Below are positions 1 to 5,735 of a stretch of DNA of 5,735 bases, piece by piece. Origin of the DNA: an uncultured Clostridia bacterium (lineage in GTDB: Bacteria > Bacillota > Clostridia > UBA1381); the NCBI GenBank assembly GCA_934481375.1, contig CAKSPN010000120.1, positions 1-5,735 of the forward strand, given 5' to 3'. Within the stretch, counting starts at the first letter, position 1. Each line of letters opens with the position of its first letter. Below the pieces are notes generated by a model, which saw only the letters and a program-made list of their open reading frames with translations, did not search any database and was not told the origin of the DNA. The position numbers and the translations under genes are program-made.

Positions 1-256
1 TGGAGATTATATCCTCAATGCCCGCCCCCGCCACATCAAATTTCCGCGCAATATAAACCACAAGCCGCAGATTGTGCTCTATAAGTTGTGATTTGACGGA
101 CATATCCCCGTTTTCGAGACGGTATAAAAGCTCGCTTTCTTCGTCACGTGAGAGCGTCGGGGGGAGAGTATCACTGCCTCCAATGTAAAATACGGAATTA
201 TCCTCACGTGAACGGATAATCATAAGTGTTTGGCTCAGCTTCGCCAGCAAATTCAT
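1..256 (-). CDS. sigE: RNA polymerase sporulation sigma factor sigma-E, N-terminal part (runs off the left edge)
   Basis: Sigma-E is the early mother-cell sigma factor of sporulation, made as an inactive precursor (pro-sigma-E) and activated by SpoIIGA cleavage. Only the first 85 codons are in the window; the gene continues past base 1. Seen: an N-terminal stretch of about 23 residues (starting MNLLAKLSQT) with hydrophobic residues and few charges, matching the membrane-associated pro-sequence. Next come FYIGGSDTLPPTLSRDEE (residues 23-40) and the start of sigma region 2, with NLRLVVYIARKF at 62-73 and EDIIS at 81-85. These match the known pattern YIGG..LPPPLS...NLRLVVYIARKF of sigma-E proteins. 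The ATG at 256 is preceded by AAAGGAG (273-267), ten bases away, overlapping the spoIIGA stop. Adjacency to spoIIGA separates it from the related sigma-K. By analogy with B. subtilis, cleavage should fall near F23/Y24 (inference). Confidence 0.95.
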   Translation of the reverse strand, partial: MNLLAKLSQTLMIIRSREDNSVFYIGGSDTLPPTLSRDEESELLYRLENGDMSVKSQLIEHNLRLVVYIARKFDVAGAGIEDIIS

Positions 257-271
257 TATAATCAGACTCCT

Positions 272-1060
272 TTAAAAGTATTGTTTTCCAATTAATGCCC
301 GATAACTGCCGTTTTGCGAAATGCGGTTTCGGACAATTCCTATCGGCACATTTTCAAAATTATTGTTTTCCGTACCGACTTTATCGGCATAAAATACAAG
401 CACCGTGCGGCAGCCGCCGAGCGAACCGAACGGAAGTATTTTTGCACCGTCAATTTCATACATATCCTCAATATCAAATAATGGCTTTACGGCGTCCCAT
501 TCGGTTATTATTACCCCTTTTGCGCCGTCGCATAAAAGATTTCCGCTGTCATAGAGCGCATTTATTGTGACGGACTTTCCGCCGTACGAAACGGATATTT
601 TGCATATCTTTCTGCGGTGCGGATTGAGTATCCGTGCGCCGAGCAAAATTGCGGGATATGTACATATAAATATAATAACAAAAAGCATCGTATTTATGCT
701 CATATATATCATTCCGCTGCGTATCACGGCATTGATATTCAAAAATCCCGATACAGCCGTGATAATCCCCGAATATATGCAGGAAATAAGCAAAAATGCG
801 GGATATGCACGCAGTACGGCACGTTTGTTCCCGATATGTGCCGCACATACTATAAGAAAAGCGGCGGTTAAGGTTATTGCACTCTGCGGCAGAGGAATGT
901 CTGTGCAGAATATTATCACCGACAGCAATGCGCCGAACACCGCCGCCGCACCTTTGCGGAATTTCCGTGCCTTTACCGATATTATTTTTTCCGTAAGCAA
1001 AAGCAATGCATATTCGGACAGAAAATTCACAAGAAAAAGACTGTCGGCATAAACGGTCAT
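272..1060 (-). CDS. spoIIGA: Sporulation sigma-E factor processing peptidase SpoIIGA
   Basis: SpoIIGA is a membrane-bound aspartic protease that removes the pro-sequence of sigma-E in the mother cell after a signal from the forespore (SpoIIR in the known pathway). With the ATG at 1060 the protein is 262 residues. Seen: about five hydrophobic segments in the N-terminal half (roughly residues 6-26, 38-54, 62-76, 85-106 and 118-145), then a soluble domain containing ALYDSGNLL. D171-S172-G173 is the pepsin-type active-site signature expected of the family. The tail (VPIGIV...YRALIGKQYF) also fits. The protein is shorter than B. subtilis SpoIIGA (about 309 residues) but all parts are present. A GTG at 1069 in frame would add three residues, but it overlaps the ribosome binding site and would leave almost no leader, so the ATG is preferred. 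The next gene is its substrate sigE, 15 bases downstream. Confidence 0.95.
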   Translation of the reverse strand: MTVYADSLFLVNFLSEYALLLLTEKIISVKARKFRKGAAAVFGALLSVIIFCTDIPLPQSAITLTAAFLIVCAAHIGNKRAVLRAYPAFLLISCIYSGIITAVSGFLNINAVIRSGMIYMSINTMLFVIIFICTYPAILLGARILNPHRRKICKISVSYGGKSVTINALYDSGNLLCDGAKGVIITEWDAVKPLFDIEDMYEIDGAKILPFGSLGGCRTVLVFYADKVGTENNNFENVPIGIVRNRISQNGSYRALIGKQYF

Positions 1061-1065
1061 TTCCT

Positions 1066-1072
1066 TCACCTC
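1066..1072 (-). promoter_or_regulatory. Ribosome binding site deciding the spoIIGA start
   Basis: GAGGTGA on the minus strand lies five bases before the ATG at 1060. The competing GTG start (1069) is part of this very sequence and has no Shine-Dalgarno of its own, which supports the ATG. Confidence 0.75.
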
Positions 1073-1079
1073 GAAATAT

Positions 1080-1112
1080 ATTATACTACATCACATTCAA
1101 GAAATTTGTCAA
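1080..1112 (-). promoter_or_regulatory. spoIIG promoter: sigma-A type with a long 21-base spacer
   Basis: On the minus strand a perfect -35 (TTGACA, 1112-1107) and a perfect -10 (TATAAT, 1085-1080) are separated by 21 bases instead of about 17. The B. subtilis spoIIG promoter is a known case of sigma-A promoter with a spacer of about 22 bases that needs phosphorylated Spo0A to be used; the same layout in front of the same gene argues for the same control. No acceptable -10 exists at 17-base spacing (that position reads GTAGTA). The predicted transcript start, near 1073, leaves a leader of only about 13 bases that just contains the ribosome binding site. Confidence 0.75.
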
Positions 1113-1114
1113 AA
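1105..1114 (+). promoter_or_regulatory. Putative Spo0A box overlapping the -35 of the spoIIG promoter
   Basis: TTTGTCAAAA on the plus strand matches the described Spo0A-binding consensus (TTTGTCRAA; core TGTCGAA, here 6 of 7). It covers the -35 hexamer of the spoIIGA promoter, as a Spo0A site does in B. subtilis spoIIG. I found only this one convincing box; a second site further upstream, as in B. subtilis, is not clear. Because the complement of TGTCAA is also the -35 hexamer, part of the match is unavoidable, which lowers the weight of the evidence. Confidence 0.6.
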
Positions 1115-1123
1115 CGGGTAGGC

Positions 1124-1145
1124 AAATAAAAAATATTTTTTATTT
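1124..1145. repeat. Perfect 22-base A/T-only palindrome
   Basis: AAATAAAAAAT (1124-1134) is followed directly by its exact reverse complement ATTTTTTATTT (1135-1145). It sits just upstream of the spoIIG -35, about 50-70 bases before the predicted start of that transcript, and upstream of the opposite promoter as well. It could act as an UP element, as bent DNA, or as a site for an AT-binding protein. It is not followed by a GC-rich stem, so it is not a normal terminator. Function is unknown. Confidence 0.6.
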
Positions 1146-1187
1146 ATTTATGAATAAAATTTGAAAAAGGCAAAATCAAAAAAACTG

Positions 1188-1216
1188 TTGCGAAAAAAAG
1201 ATAAACGGTATATAAT
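1188..1216 (+). promoter_or_regulatory. Sigma-A promoter of the rightward gene cluster
   Basis: TTGCGA (1188-1193) and a perfect TATAAT (1211-1216) are spaced by 17 bases. An A-rich stretch lies just upstream (1169-1184). Transcription would start near 1223 and give a leader of about 48 bases before the methyltransferase start at 1271. It is back-to-back with the spoIIG promoter, with about 75 bases between the two -35 elements. Confidence 0.75.
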
Positions 1217-1235
1217 AATGTAGGTAAAATAATTT

Positions 1236-1253
1236 GCCGTATAAAAAAACGGC
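1236..1253 (+). other. Small hairpin in the leader of the methyltransferase mRNA
   Basis: GCCGT (1236-1240) and ACGGC (1249-1253) can pair around an eight-base A-rich loop. The stem is only five base pairs and ends seven bases before the ribosome binding site (GGAG, 1260-1263). It may be chance or a weak leader structure; there is no U-run after it, so it is not a terminator. Confidence 0.3.
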
Positions 1254-1270
1254 TGAAACGGAGTTTTGAA

Positions 1271-2041
1271 ATGCTTGAAATAACATCGGCTTCAAACGCA
1301 AAATTCAAATACATAAAATCGCTGTCCGTCAAAAAGGAGAGGGTAAAGCACGGCGAATATACCGTAGAGGGCAAAAAATCCGTTTCCGATGCAATAGCGT
1401 CGGACAGAACGGTGTCGGTCGTTGCGGTGTCGGGACGGTTTTTCAACGAGGAAAGCTTTGATTACCCGAAAGACGCAATGCTTATTAAAATAAGCGACAA
1501 TATTTTTGACCGCCTGTGCGATACAACGGCGCCGCAGGGGATAATTGCGGTCATAAAGGCGGAGGACAGTGCGGATTTTATACCCGATACGTCAAAGGCG
1601 TACGTTTACTGCGACGGGATAAACGACCCCGGAAACCTCGGTACGATAATACGCACGGCGGACGCCGCAGGCTTCGGCGGAGTTATATTGTCGGAAGGGT
1701 GTGCGGATTTGTACAGTCCGAAAACGGTGCGTGCGAGTATGGGTTCTTTTTTCAACATAAAGACTGTAACGGGAAAAACTTCCGCTGACCTCAAAAGATA
1801 TGCGGATATGGGTTTTAAGCTCATAGGCGGAGCGCTCGGCAGCGACAGCATAGATTACCGCAGTGCTGATATGAGTAACCCCGTAATGATAGTTGTGGGA
1901 AACGAGGCAAACGGTATCTCCGATGAGGTGTTAAAGCTTTGCACACGTGTGAAAATTCCCATAATCGGCAAGGCGGAGTCTTTGAACGTTTCCGTTGCCG
2001 CAGGAATACTTATGTATGAAGTTGTAAGAGGAAAGTCTTGA
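1271..2041 (+). CDS. TrmH/SpoU-family RNA 2'-O-ribose methyltransferase (probably 23S rRNA)
   Basis: A 256-residue SPOUT-fold enzyme that transfers a methyl group from S-adenosylmethionine to the 2'-OH of a ribose in RNA. Seen: an N-terminal substrate-binding domain (about residues 1-100; 'HGEYTVEGKKSVSDA' at 27-41), then the three SpoU motifs. Motif 1 is DPGNLGTIIRTADAAGF, with N122, G124 and catalytic-type R128. Motif 2 is VVGNEANGIS (208-217) with E212. Motif 3 is IPIIGKAESLNVSVAAGI (229-246) with S237, L238 and N239. The last two form the knotted cofactor site. The two-domain layout and length resemble B. subtilis YsgA (RlmP, reported to act on the 23S rRNA A-loop) and RlmB. The exact target nucleotide cannot be told from sequence, so no symbol is given. 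The ATG follows GGAG (1260-1263) by seven bases. It is first in the rightward cluster and diverges from spoIIGA. Confidence 0.92.
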   Translation: MLEITSASNAKFKYIKSLSVKKERVKHGEYTVEGKKSVSDAIASDRTVSVVAVSGRFFNEESFDYPKDAMLIKISDNIFDRLCDTTAPQGIIAVIKAEDSADFIPDTSKAYVYCDGINDPGNLGTIIRTADAAGFGGVILSEGCADLYSPKTVRASMGSFFNIKTVTGKTSADLKRYADMGFKLIGGALGSDSIDYRSADMSNPVMIVVGNEANGISDEVLKLCTRVKIPIIGKAESLNVSVAAGILMYEVVRGKS

Positions 2042-2066
2042 CAATTCCGTTGAATTGTAGTATTGT
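2038..2066 (+). promoter_or_regulatory. Candidate internal promoter for dprA-topA-trmFO
   Basis: A perfect -35 TTGACA (2038-2043), overlapping the stop codon of the methyltransferase gene, is followed after exactly 17 bases by TATTGT (2061-2066, four of six to the -10 consensus). Transcription would start near 2073, about 32 bases before dprA. The weak -10 means that it may be modest or regulated; read-through from the promoter at 1188 probably also reaches dprA because no terminator is seen between the genes. Confidence 0.45.
2041..2058. repeat. 18-base inverted repeat between methyltransferase gene and dprA (operator-like)
   Basis: ACAATTC (2041-2047) and GAATTGT (2052-2058) are perfect inverted copies around CGTT. 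The repeat fills the spacer of the candidate promoter at 2038-2066, which is where a repressor site would lie. As RNA it would form a seven-pair, AU-rich stem with no U-run after it, so a terminator is unlikely. I do not recognise it as the site of a known regulator. Confidence 0.5.
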
Positions 2067-2104
2067 TGATATTGAATGTAAAACAAAAGAGGAAACATAA
2101 ACTA

Positions 2105-3238
2105 ATGGAGAATACATTGCATTGGCTTTGGCTGACGCTTAAGCCGAGAATGAATCCCACAAAAATCACCTGCTTGCTGGAGCGCTTTGACAGTATAGAG
2201 GATATTTACAGTGCAAAGGAATATAATAATATTCAAATACTCACACCTCATGAAAAATCGGCGCTTTGCGATAAAAATCTCGACGAGGCAAAGACGGTGT
2301 ATGAAAAAACAAAGAAGTGCGAAGCGAGGATAATTACGTTTGATGATGAGGATTATCCCGAGCCGCTCAGGAAAATAATCGATCCGCCGTATGTTCTTTA
2401 TGCGAAAGGCGAAATTCCCGACTGGAATGAACTGTTTATGATAGGCGTTGTCGGGACAAGGCGGTGCAGCGATTACGGCAGAATGGCAACGAGAACTCTC
2501 TGCCGTGACCTTGCAAGGTACGGCGTAACGATAGTGAGCGGTATGGCAAAGGGCATAGACGCAATATCCGCCGAGTCGGCTTTGCGTGCCGGAATGAATA
2601 CGATAGCCGTTTTGGGGAGCGGTATAGACGTTATATATCCTGCCGTAAATACGGAACTGTATTATTCAATAATCGAAAACGGAGTTGTACTTACGGAGTA
2701 TCCGCCCGGTTCACAGGCGATGGGACATCATTTTCCCGAACGAAACAGAATAATTGCCGGTCTTGCGAGAGGACTTCTTGTAACGGAGGCGCCCAAAGGG
2801 AGCGGCGCACTCATAACCGCCGAATGTGCGTTTAAGAATAACCGTGACGTGTTTGCCGTGCCGGGAAATATATTTGACGCTCAGTACAAAGGCACAAACG
2901 AGTTGATACAAAAATGCGCAAAGCTTGTGACGTGTGCGGAGGATATAATAATCGAATATCCGTATGACGCAATGCGATTAAAAAATGCAGAGCCGATTAA
3001 GGAAAAACCAAAGATAAAAACACCGAAAACGCCCGTTGTTGACGAAAGCCGTTATGGCGGACTGCGTGATTGCGAAAAGAAGATAATAGAGCTTTTAACG
3101 GAAAAGGAACGGTATACGGACGAATTGATACGTGAAACCGAAATGCCGCCCGGAGAACTTAACACGGCAATGATACTTCTTGAAATGAACGGATTTGTCA
3201 CAAGGCTGCCGGGGAACAGCTACAAGCTGAAAATATAA
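2105..3238 (+). CDS. dprA: DNA-processing protein DprA (Smf)
   Basis: DprA binds incoming single-stranded DNA in the cytoplasm and loads RecA on it during natural transformation. It is kept by many bacteria not known to be competent. The protein is 377 residues. Seen: a small N-terminal helical region (about 1-60), then the Rossmann-like DprA domain with GTRRCSDYG (117-125), SGMAKGID (145-152), AVLGSGIDVIYP (168-179), FPERNRIIAGL (210-220), SGALITAE (233-240) and VPGNIF (252-257), all family hallmarks. A Lys/Pro-rich linker (about 298-312) leads to a C-terminal winged-helix-like domain (about 320-377). The ATG at 2105 follows AGAGGA (2088-2093). An in-frame TTG at 2063 would add 14 basic residues unlike the family and would swallow this ribosome binding site, so it is rejected. 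The gap to topA is 17 bases, as in the common dprA-topA-trmFO operon. Confidence 0.96.
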   Translation: MENTLHWLWLTLKPRMNPTKITCLLERFDSIEDIYSAKEYNNIQILTPHEKSALCDKNLDEAKTVYEKTKKCEARIITFDDEDYPEPLRKIIDPPYVLYAKGEIPDWNELFMIGVVGTRRCSDYGRMATRTLCRDLARYGVTIVSGMAKGIDAISAESALRAGMNTIAVLGSGIDVIYPAVNTELYYSIIENGVVLTEYPPGSQAMGHHFPERNRIIAGLARGLLVTEAPKGSGALITAECAFKNNRDVFAVPGNIFDAQYKGTNELIQKCAKLVTCAEDIIIEYPYDAMRLKNAEPIKEKPKIKTPKTPVVDESRYGGLRDCEKKIIELLTEKERYTDELIRETEMPPGELNTAMILLEMNGFVTRLPGNSYKLKI

Positions 3239-3245
3239 ATTTTAT

Positions 3246-3250
3246 GGAGG
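3246..3250 (+). promoter_or_regulatory. Ribosome binding site deciding the topA start
   Basis: GGAGG lies five bases before the ATG at 3256. An in-frame ATG at 3244 overlaps this site and has only AT-rich sequence before it, so the start at 3256 (protein beginning MAVKKSKKK) is preferred over one four residues longer. Confidence 0.8.
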
Positions 3251-3255
3251 AAAAA

Positions 3256-5361
3256 ATGGCTGTAAAGAAAAGTAAAAAGAAACTGCTGATAGTGGAGTCA
3301 CCCGCAAAGGCAGGCACAATAAAAAAATATCTCGGAAACGATTATACGGTAGTTGCATCAATGGGACATATTATCGATTTGCCGAAAAGCCAGCTTGCGG
3401 TGGACGTGGAAAACCATTTTGAACCGAGATATATAACCATTCGTGGAAAGGGAGAACTTTTAAACAAGCTTAAAAAAGAAGCGGCAAAATCGGATATAGT
3501 ATATCTCGCAACCGACCCTGACCGTGAGGGAGAGGCAATAAGCTGGCATTTGGCAAGGGCGCTTAATATAGACCCCGCATCAAAATGCCGTGTTACGTTT
3601 AACGAAATAACGAAAAATGCCGTTAAAGCGGCAATAAAAGAGCCGAGAGCCATAGATATGGACCTTGTGAACGCACAGCAGGCACGAAGAATACTCGACC
3701 GTGTGGTGGGGTATCAGATAAGTCCGCTTTTGTGGAAGAAAGTCAAAAAGGGACTCAGCGCAGGCCGTGTGCAGTCTGTTGCAACAAAGCTTATATGCGA
3801 CAGGGAGGAAGAAATTTTAAACTTCAACCCCAAAGAATACTGGACCGTTGAGGCACTTTTGACCGAAAAGACATCCAAAAAGGACTTTACGGCAAAGTAT
3901 TACGGCGAGAAAAACAAGGAAACCGCACTCGAAACAAAAGAACAGGCGGAGAATATAACAAACGGCGTCAAGGGCGTTGACTTTGTTGTGGAAAAAATCA
4001 AAAGAAACGAAGTAAAGAGAAATCCTCAGCCGCCGTTTACCACTTCGACAATGCAGCAGGACGCATCGGGAAAATACGGCTTCCAGGCGGCAAAAACGAT
4101 GCAGATAGCGCAGACTTTGTACGAAGGCGTAAGCCTTGGCGGAAAGATAGGAACGATAGGTCTTATAACGTATATGAGAACGGACTCGTTAAGAATATCC
4201 GAGGGCGCACAGCGTGAAATGGCGGAGGTTATTGCGGCGGAGTACGGAAAAGAGTACGTATGCACAAGACAGTACAAAACGAAAAAGAATGCACAGGACG
4301 CCCACGAGGCGATACGTCCGACCTCGCCGGGCATAAAGCCTATAGACATAAAGGATAAGCTTACAAACGACCAGTACAAGCTTTATAAGCTTATATGGGA
4401 AAGATTTGCGGCGAGCCAGATGTCGGCAAGCGTGCATGACAGCATAAACGTTACGCTTGACGCAAAAGGCCATACATTTAAGGCAAGTGGCTCAAAGATT
4501 AAATTCAAGGGCTATACCGCCGTTTACGAGGACGGAACGGGAAAAGCGGACAAGGACGCAAAGGTGCTTGAAAAGCTTAACGAAAAGGACACGGCACAGC
4601 TTAAGGAATGTAATGCAAAACAGCATTTCACACAGCCGCCGGCAAGATATACGGACGCATCGCTTATCAAGGAACTTGAGGAAAACGGTATAGGCAGACC
4701 GTCCACCTATGCGCCCACAATTTCAACAATCGTGTCGAGAGGATACGTTGTAAGAAGCAAAAAACAGCTTATGCCGACAGAACTCGGCATGGTGACAACG
4801 GATATAATGAAGGACAACTTCAAGGATATTGTCGATGTCGAGTTTACAGCAGGTATGGAGCAGGAGCTTGACGATGTCGAAAGCGGAGATAAAAAATGGG
4901 TAGACCTTTTGGAGGAGTTTTATCCGCCGTTTGAGAAAAATCTTAAAGAAGCCGAAGAAAATATAGAAAAGATAAAGCTTAAGGACGAGGAGTCGGACGT
5001 CGTGTGCGAAAAATGCGGCAGAAAGATGGTCTATAAGCTCAGCAAATACGGAAAATTCCTGGCATGTCCGGGTTATCCCGAATGTAAGAACGCAAAGCCG
5101 ATACGTGAGGGAACGGGAGCAATCTGCCCCAAATGCGGCGGTGAAATCCTTGTAAGGCGTTCAAGAAAGGGAAAGGTTTATTACGGCTGCGAGCATTATC
5201 CCAAGTGCGATTTTATGGTATGGGACGAACCCGTAAAGGACGAGAAATGTCCGCAGTGCGGAGGGCTTCTGCTCAAAAAGGACGGCAGGGCAAAGAAGAT
5301 ATACTGCTGGAATCAGGAATGTAAGTATGAGCGTAAAATAACGAAAAATAAGGCGGAGTGA
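3256..5361 (+). CDS. topA: DNA topoisomerase I (type IA)
   Basis: Relaxes negative supercoils by cutting one DNA strand through a 5'-phosphotyrosine link and passing the other strand, with Mg2+. The protein is 701 residues, close to B. subtilis TopA (about 690). Seen: N-terminal Toprim domain with LLIVESPAKA (catalytic E14) and the metal-binding TDPDREGE (D87, D89, E91). The central gate domains carry LSAGRVQS (167-174), active-site Y306 in GLITYMRTDS, DAHEAIRPT (348-356) and GIGRPSTYAPTI (478-489). Three C-terminal four-cysteine zinc fingers follow: C584/C587/C604/C610, C624/C627/C645/C651 and C665/C668/C684/C689. All catalytic residues and zinc ligands are intact. The YMRTDS form is topoisomerase I rather than III. 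The Lys-rich N-terminus is unremarkable. The last codons contain the ribosome binding site of the next gene, pointing to one transcript. Confidence 0.98.
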   Translation: MAVKKSKKKLLIVESPAKAGTIKKYLGNDYTVVASMGHIIDLPKSQLAVDVENHFEPRYITIRGKGELLNKLKKEAAKSDIVYLATDPDREGEAISWHLARALNIDPASKCRVTFNEITKNAVKAAIKEPRAIDMDLVNAQQARRILDRVVGYQISPLLWKKVKKGLSAGRVQSVATKLICDREEEILNFNPKEYWTVEALLTEKTSKKDFTAKYYGEKNKETALETKEQAENITNGVKGVDFVVEKIKRNEVKRNPQPPFTTSTMQQDASGKYGFQAAKTMQIAQTLYEGVSLGGKIGTIGLITYMRTDSLRISEGAQREMAEVIAAEYGKEYVCTRQYKTKKNAQDAHEAIRPTSPGIKPIDIKDKLTNDQYKLYKLIWERFAASQMSASVHDSINVTLDAKGHTFKASGSKIKFKGYTAVYEDGTGKADKDAKVLEKLNEKDTAQLKECNAKQHFTQPPARYTDASLIKELEENGIGRPSTYAPTISTIVSRGYVVRSKKQLMPTELGMVTTDIMKDNFKDIVDVEFTAGMEQELDDVESGDKKWVDLLEEFYPPFEKNLKEAEENIEKIKLKDEESDVVCEKCGRKMVYKLSKYGKFLACPGYPECKNAKPIREGTGAICPKCGGEILVRRSRKGKVYYGCEHYPKCDFMVWDEPVKDEKCPQCGGLLLKKDGRAKKIYCWNQECKYERKITKNKAE

Positions 5362-5363
5362 TA

Positions 5364-5735
5364 ATGACGGTAAAAGTTATAGGAGCGGGTCTTGCAGGGT
5401 GCGAGGCGGTTTGGCAGCTCGTAAAGGAAGGAATAAACGTTGAACTGTACGAGATGAAACCGCAGAAATATTCGCCGGCACATTCAAATGCGGATTTTGC
5501 GGAGCTTGTATGCTCAAATTCGCTTAAAGCGGACAGAATTGAAAACGCCTGCGGACTTCTGAAAGAGGAAATGCGGCTGTTCGGCTCGCTTATGATGGAG
5601 TCGGCGGACAGAAGCCGTGTTCCGGCAGGCGGAGCGCTTGCGGTTGACCGTGATATGTTTGCAAAATACATTACGGAAAAAATCAAAGAAAACAGCCTTG
5701 TAAAGGTAATACACGGTGAGGTTACGGAAATAGAC
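5364..5735 (+). CDS. trmFO: Methylenetetrahydrofolate-tRNA-(uracil-5-)-methyltransferase TrmFO, N-terminal part (runs off the right edge)
   Basis: TrmFO makes 5-methyluridine at position 54 of the tRNA T-loop using 5,10-methylenetetrahydrofolate and FAD, rather than S-adenosylmethionine. The first 124 codons are present without a stop. Seen: the FAD dinucleotide-binding motif VIGAGLAGCEA (5-15), VELYEMKP (26-33), FAELVCSNSLKAD (45-57) and SADRSRVPAGGALAVDRDMF (80-99), which together are characteristic of TrmFO and distinguish it from the related GidA/MnmG. C50 should correspond to the cysteine at position 53 of B. subtilis TrmFO (inference by motif). The ATG begins two bases after the topA stop and uses GGAG (5355-5358) inside the end of topA, so translation is probably coupled. 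Position after topA is the classic location (old name gid). Confidence 0.96.
   Translation, partial: MTVKVIGAGLAGCEAVWQLVKEGINVELYEMKPQKYSPAHSNADFAELVCSNSLKADRIENACGLLKEEMRLFGSLMMESADRSRVPAGGALAVDRDMFAKYITEKIKENSLVKVIHGEVTEID

Noticed and set aside
567..1052. Plus-strand open frame of 161 codons inside spoIIGA.
   Set aside because: It is antisense to spoIIGA, whose membrane segments and D-S-G active site are clear; the frame has low-quality protein composition and no recognisable domain.
1144..1446. Minus-strand open frame of 100 codons overlapping the intergenic region and the methyltransferase start, with a hydrophobic C-terminus.
   Set aside because: It is antisense to a well-supported SpoU-family gene, the hydrophobic part is just the translation of AT-rich promoter DNA, and no ribosome binding site or known family is evident.
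2041..2058. The inverted repeat read as a Rho-independent terminator after the methyltransferase gene.
   Set aside because: The stem is AU-rich with only seven pairs and no run of U follows; an operator or chance repeat fits better.
2063..2104. Upstream TTG start giving dprA 14 extra N-terminal residues.
   Set aside because: The extension would run through the ribosome binding site at 2088-2093, would begin upstream of the predicted transcript start near 2073, and is not family-like.
4026..4473. Two overlapping minus-strand open frames inside topA.
   Set aside because: They are antisense shadows of the strongly conserved gate region of topoisomerase I and have no ribosome binding site or recognisable motif.
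5023..5340. Cysteine-rich tail after the topoisomerase core, considered as a separate zinc-ribbon gene or a fusion.
   Set aside because: Three four-cysteine zinc fingers at the C-terminus are normal for bacterial topoisomerase I, and the reading frame is continuous.

Overview
This window looks like ordinary core chromosome from an endospore-forming Firmicute of the class Clostridia. Base composition is moderate to low GC by eye, isoleucine is very often encoded by ATA, and genes are preceded by strong GGAGG-type ribosome binding sites. The spoIIGA-sigE pair is diagnostic of endospore formers. I saw no mobile element, CRISPR array, tRNA or rRNA gene.

Left part, minus strand (1-1060): the spoIIG operon. 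spoIIGA encodes the membrane protease that matures pro-sigma-E. It is followed 15 bases downstream by sigE, which begins at 256 and runs off the left edge. The 210-base intergenic gap (1061-1270) holds two back-to-back promoters. The spoIIGA promoter has a perfect -35 and -10 separated by an over-long 21-base spacer, with a Spo0A-box-like sequence lying on the -35. This is the architecture known for the Spo0A-activated spoIIG promoter of Bacillus subtilis. The opposite promoter has normal 17-base spacing and drives the rightward genes.

Right part, plus strand (1271-5735): four co-directional housekeeping genes. They are a SpoU/TrmH-family rRNA 2'-O-methyltransferase, dprA (single-stranded DNA-binding RecA loader), topA (DNA topoisomerase I with three zinc fingers) and the 5' part of trmFO (folate-dependent tRNA m5U54 methyltransferase, cut by the right edge). 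The dprA-topA-trmFO order is widely conserved in Firmicutes. dprA, topA and trmFO are tightly packed (17-base and 2-base gaps) and probably co-transcribed. A second promoter candidate with an 18-base inverted repeat inside its spacer lies between the methyltransferase gene and dprA, so dprA-topA-trmFO may have its own regulated start.

I did not find a previously undescribed system. The points most worth following up are regulatory: the spoIIG promoter, the A/T palindrome upstream of it, the operator-like repeat before dprA, and the slightly shortened pro-sequence of sigma-E.
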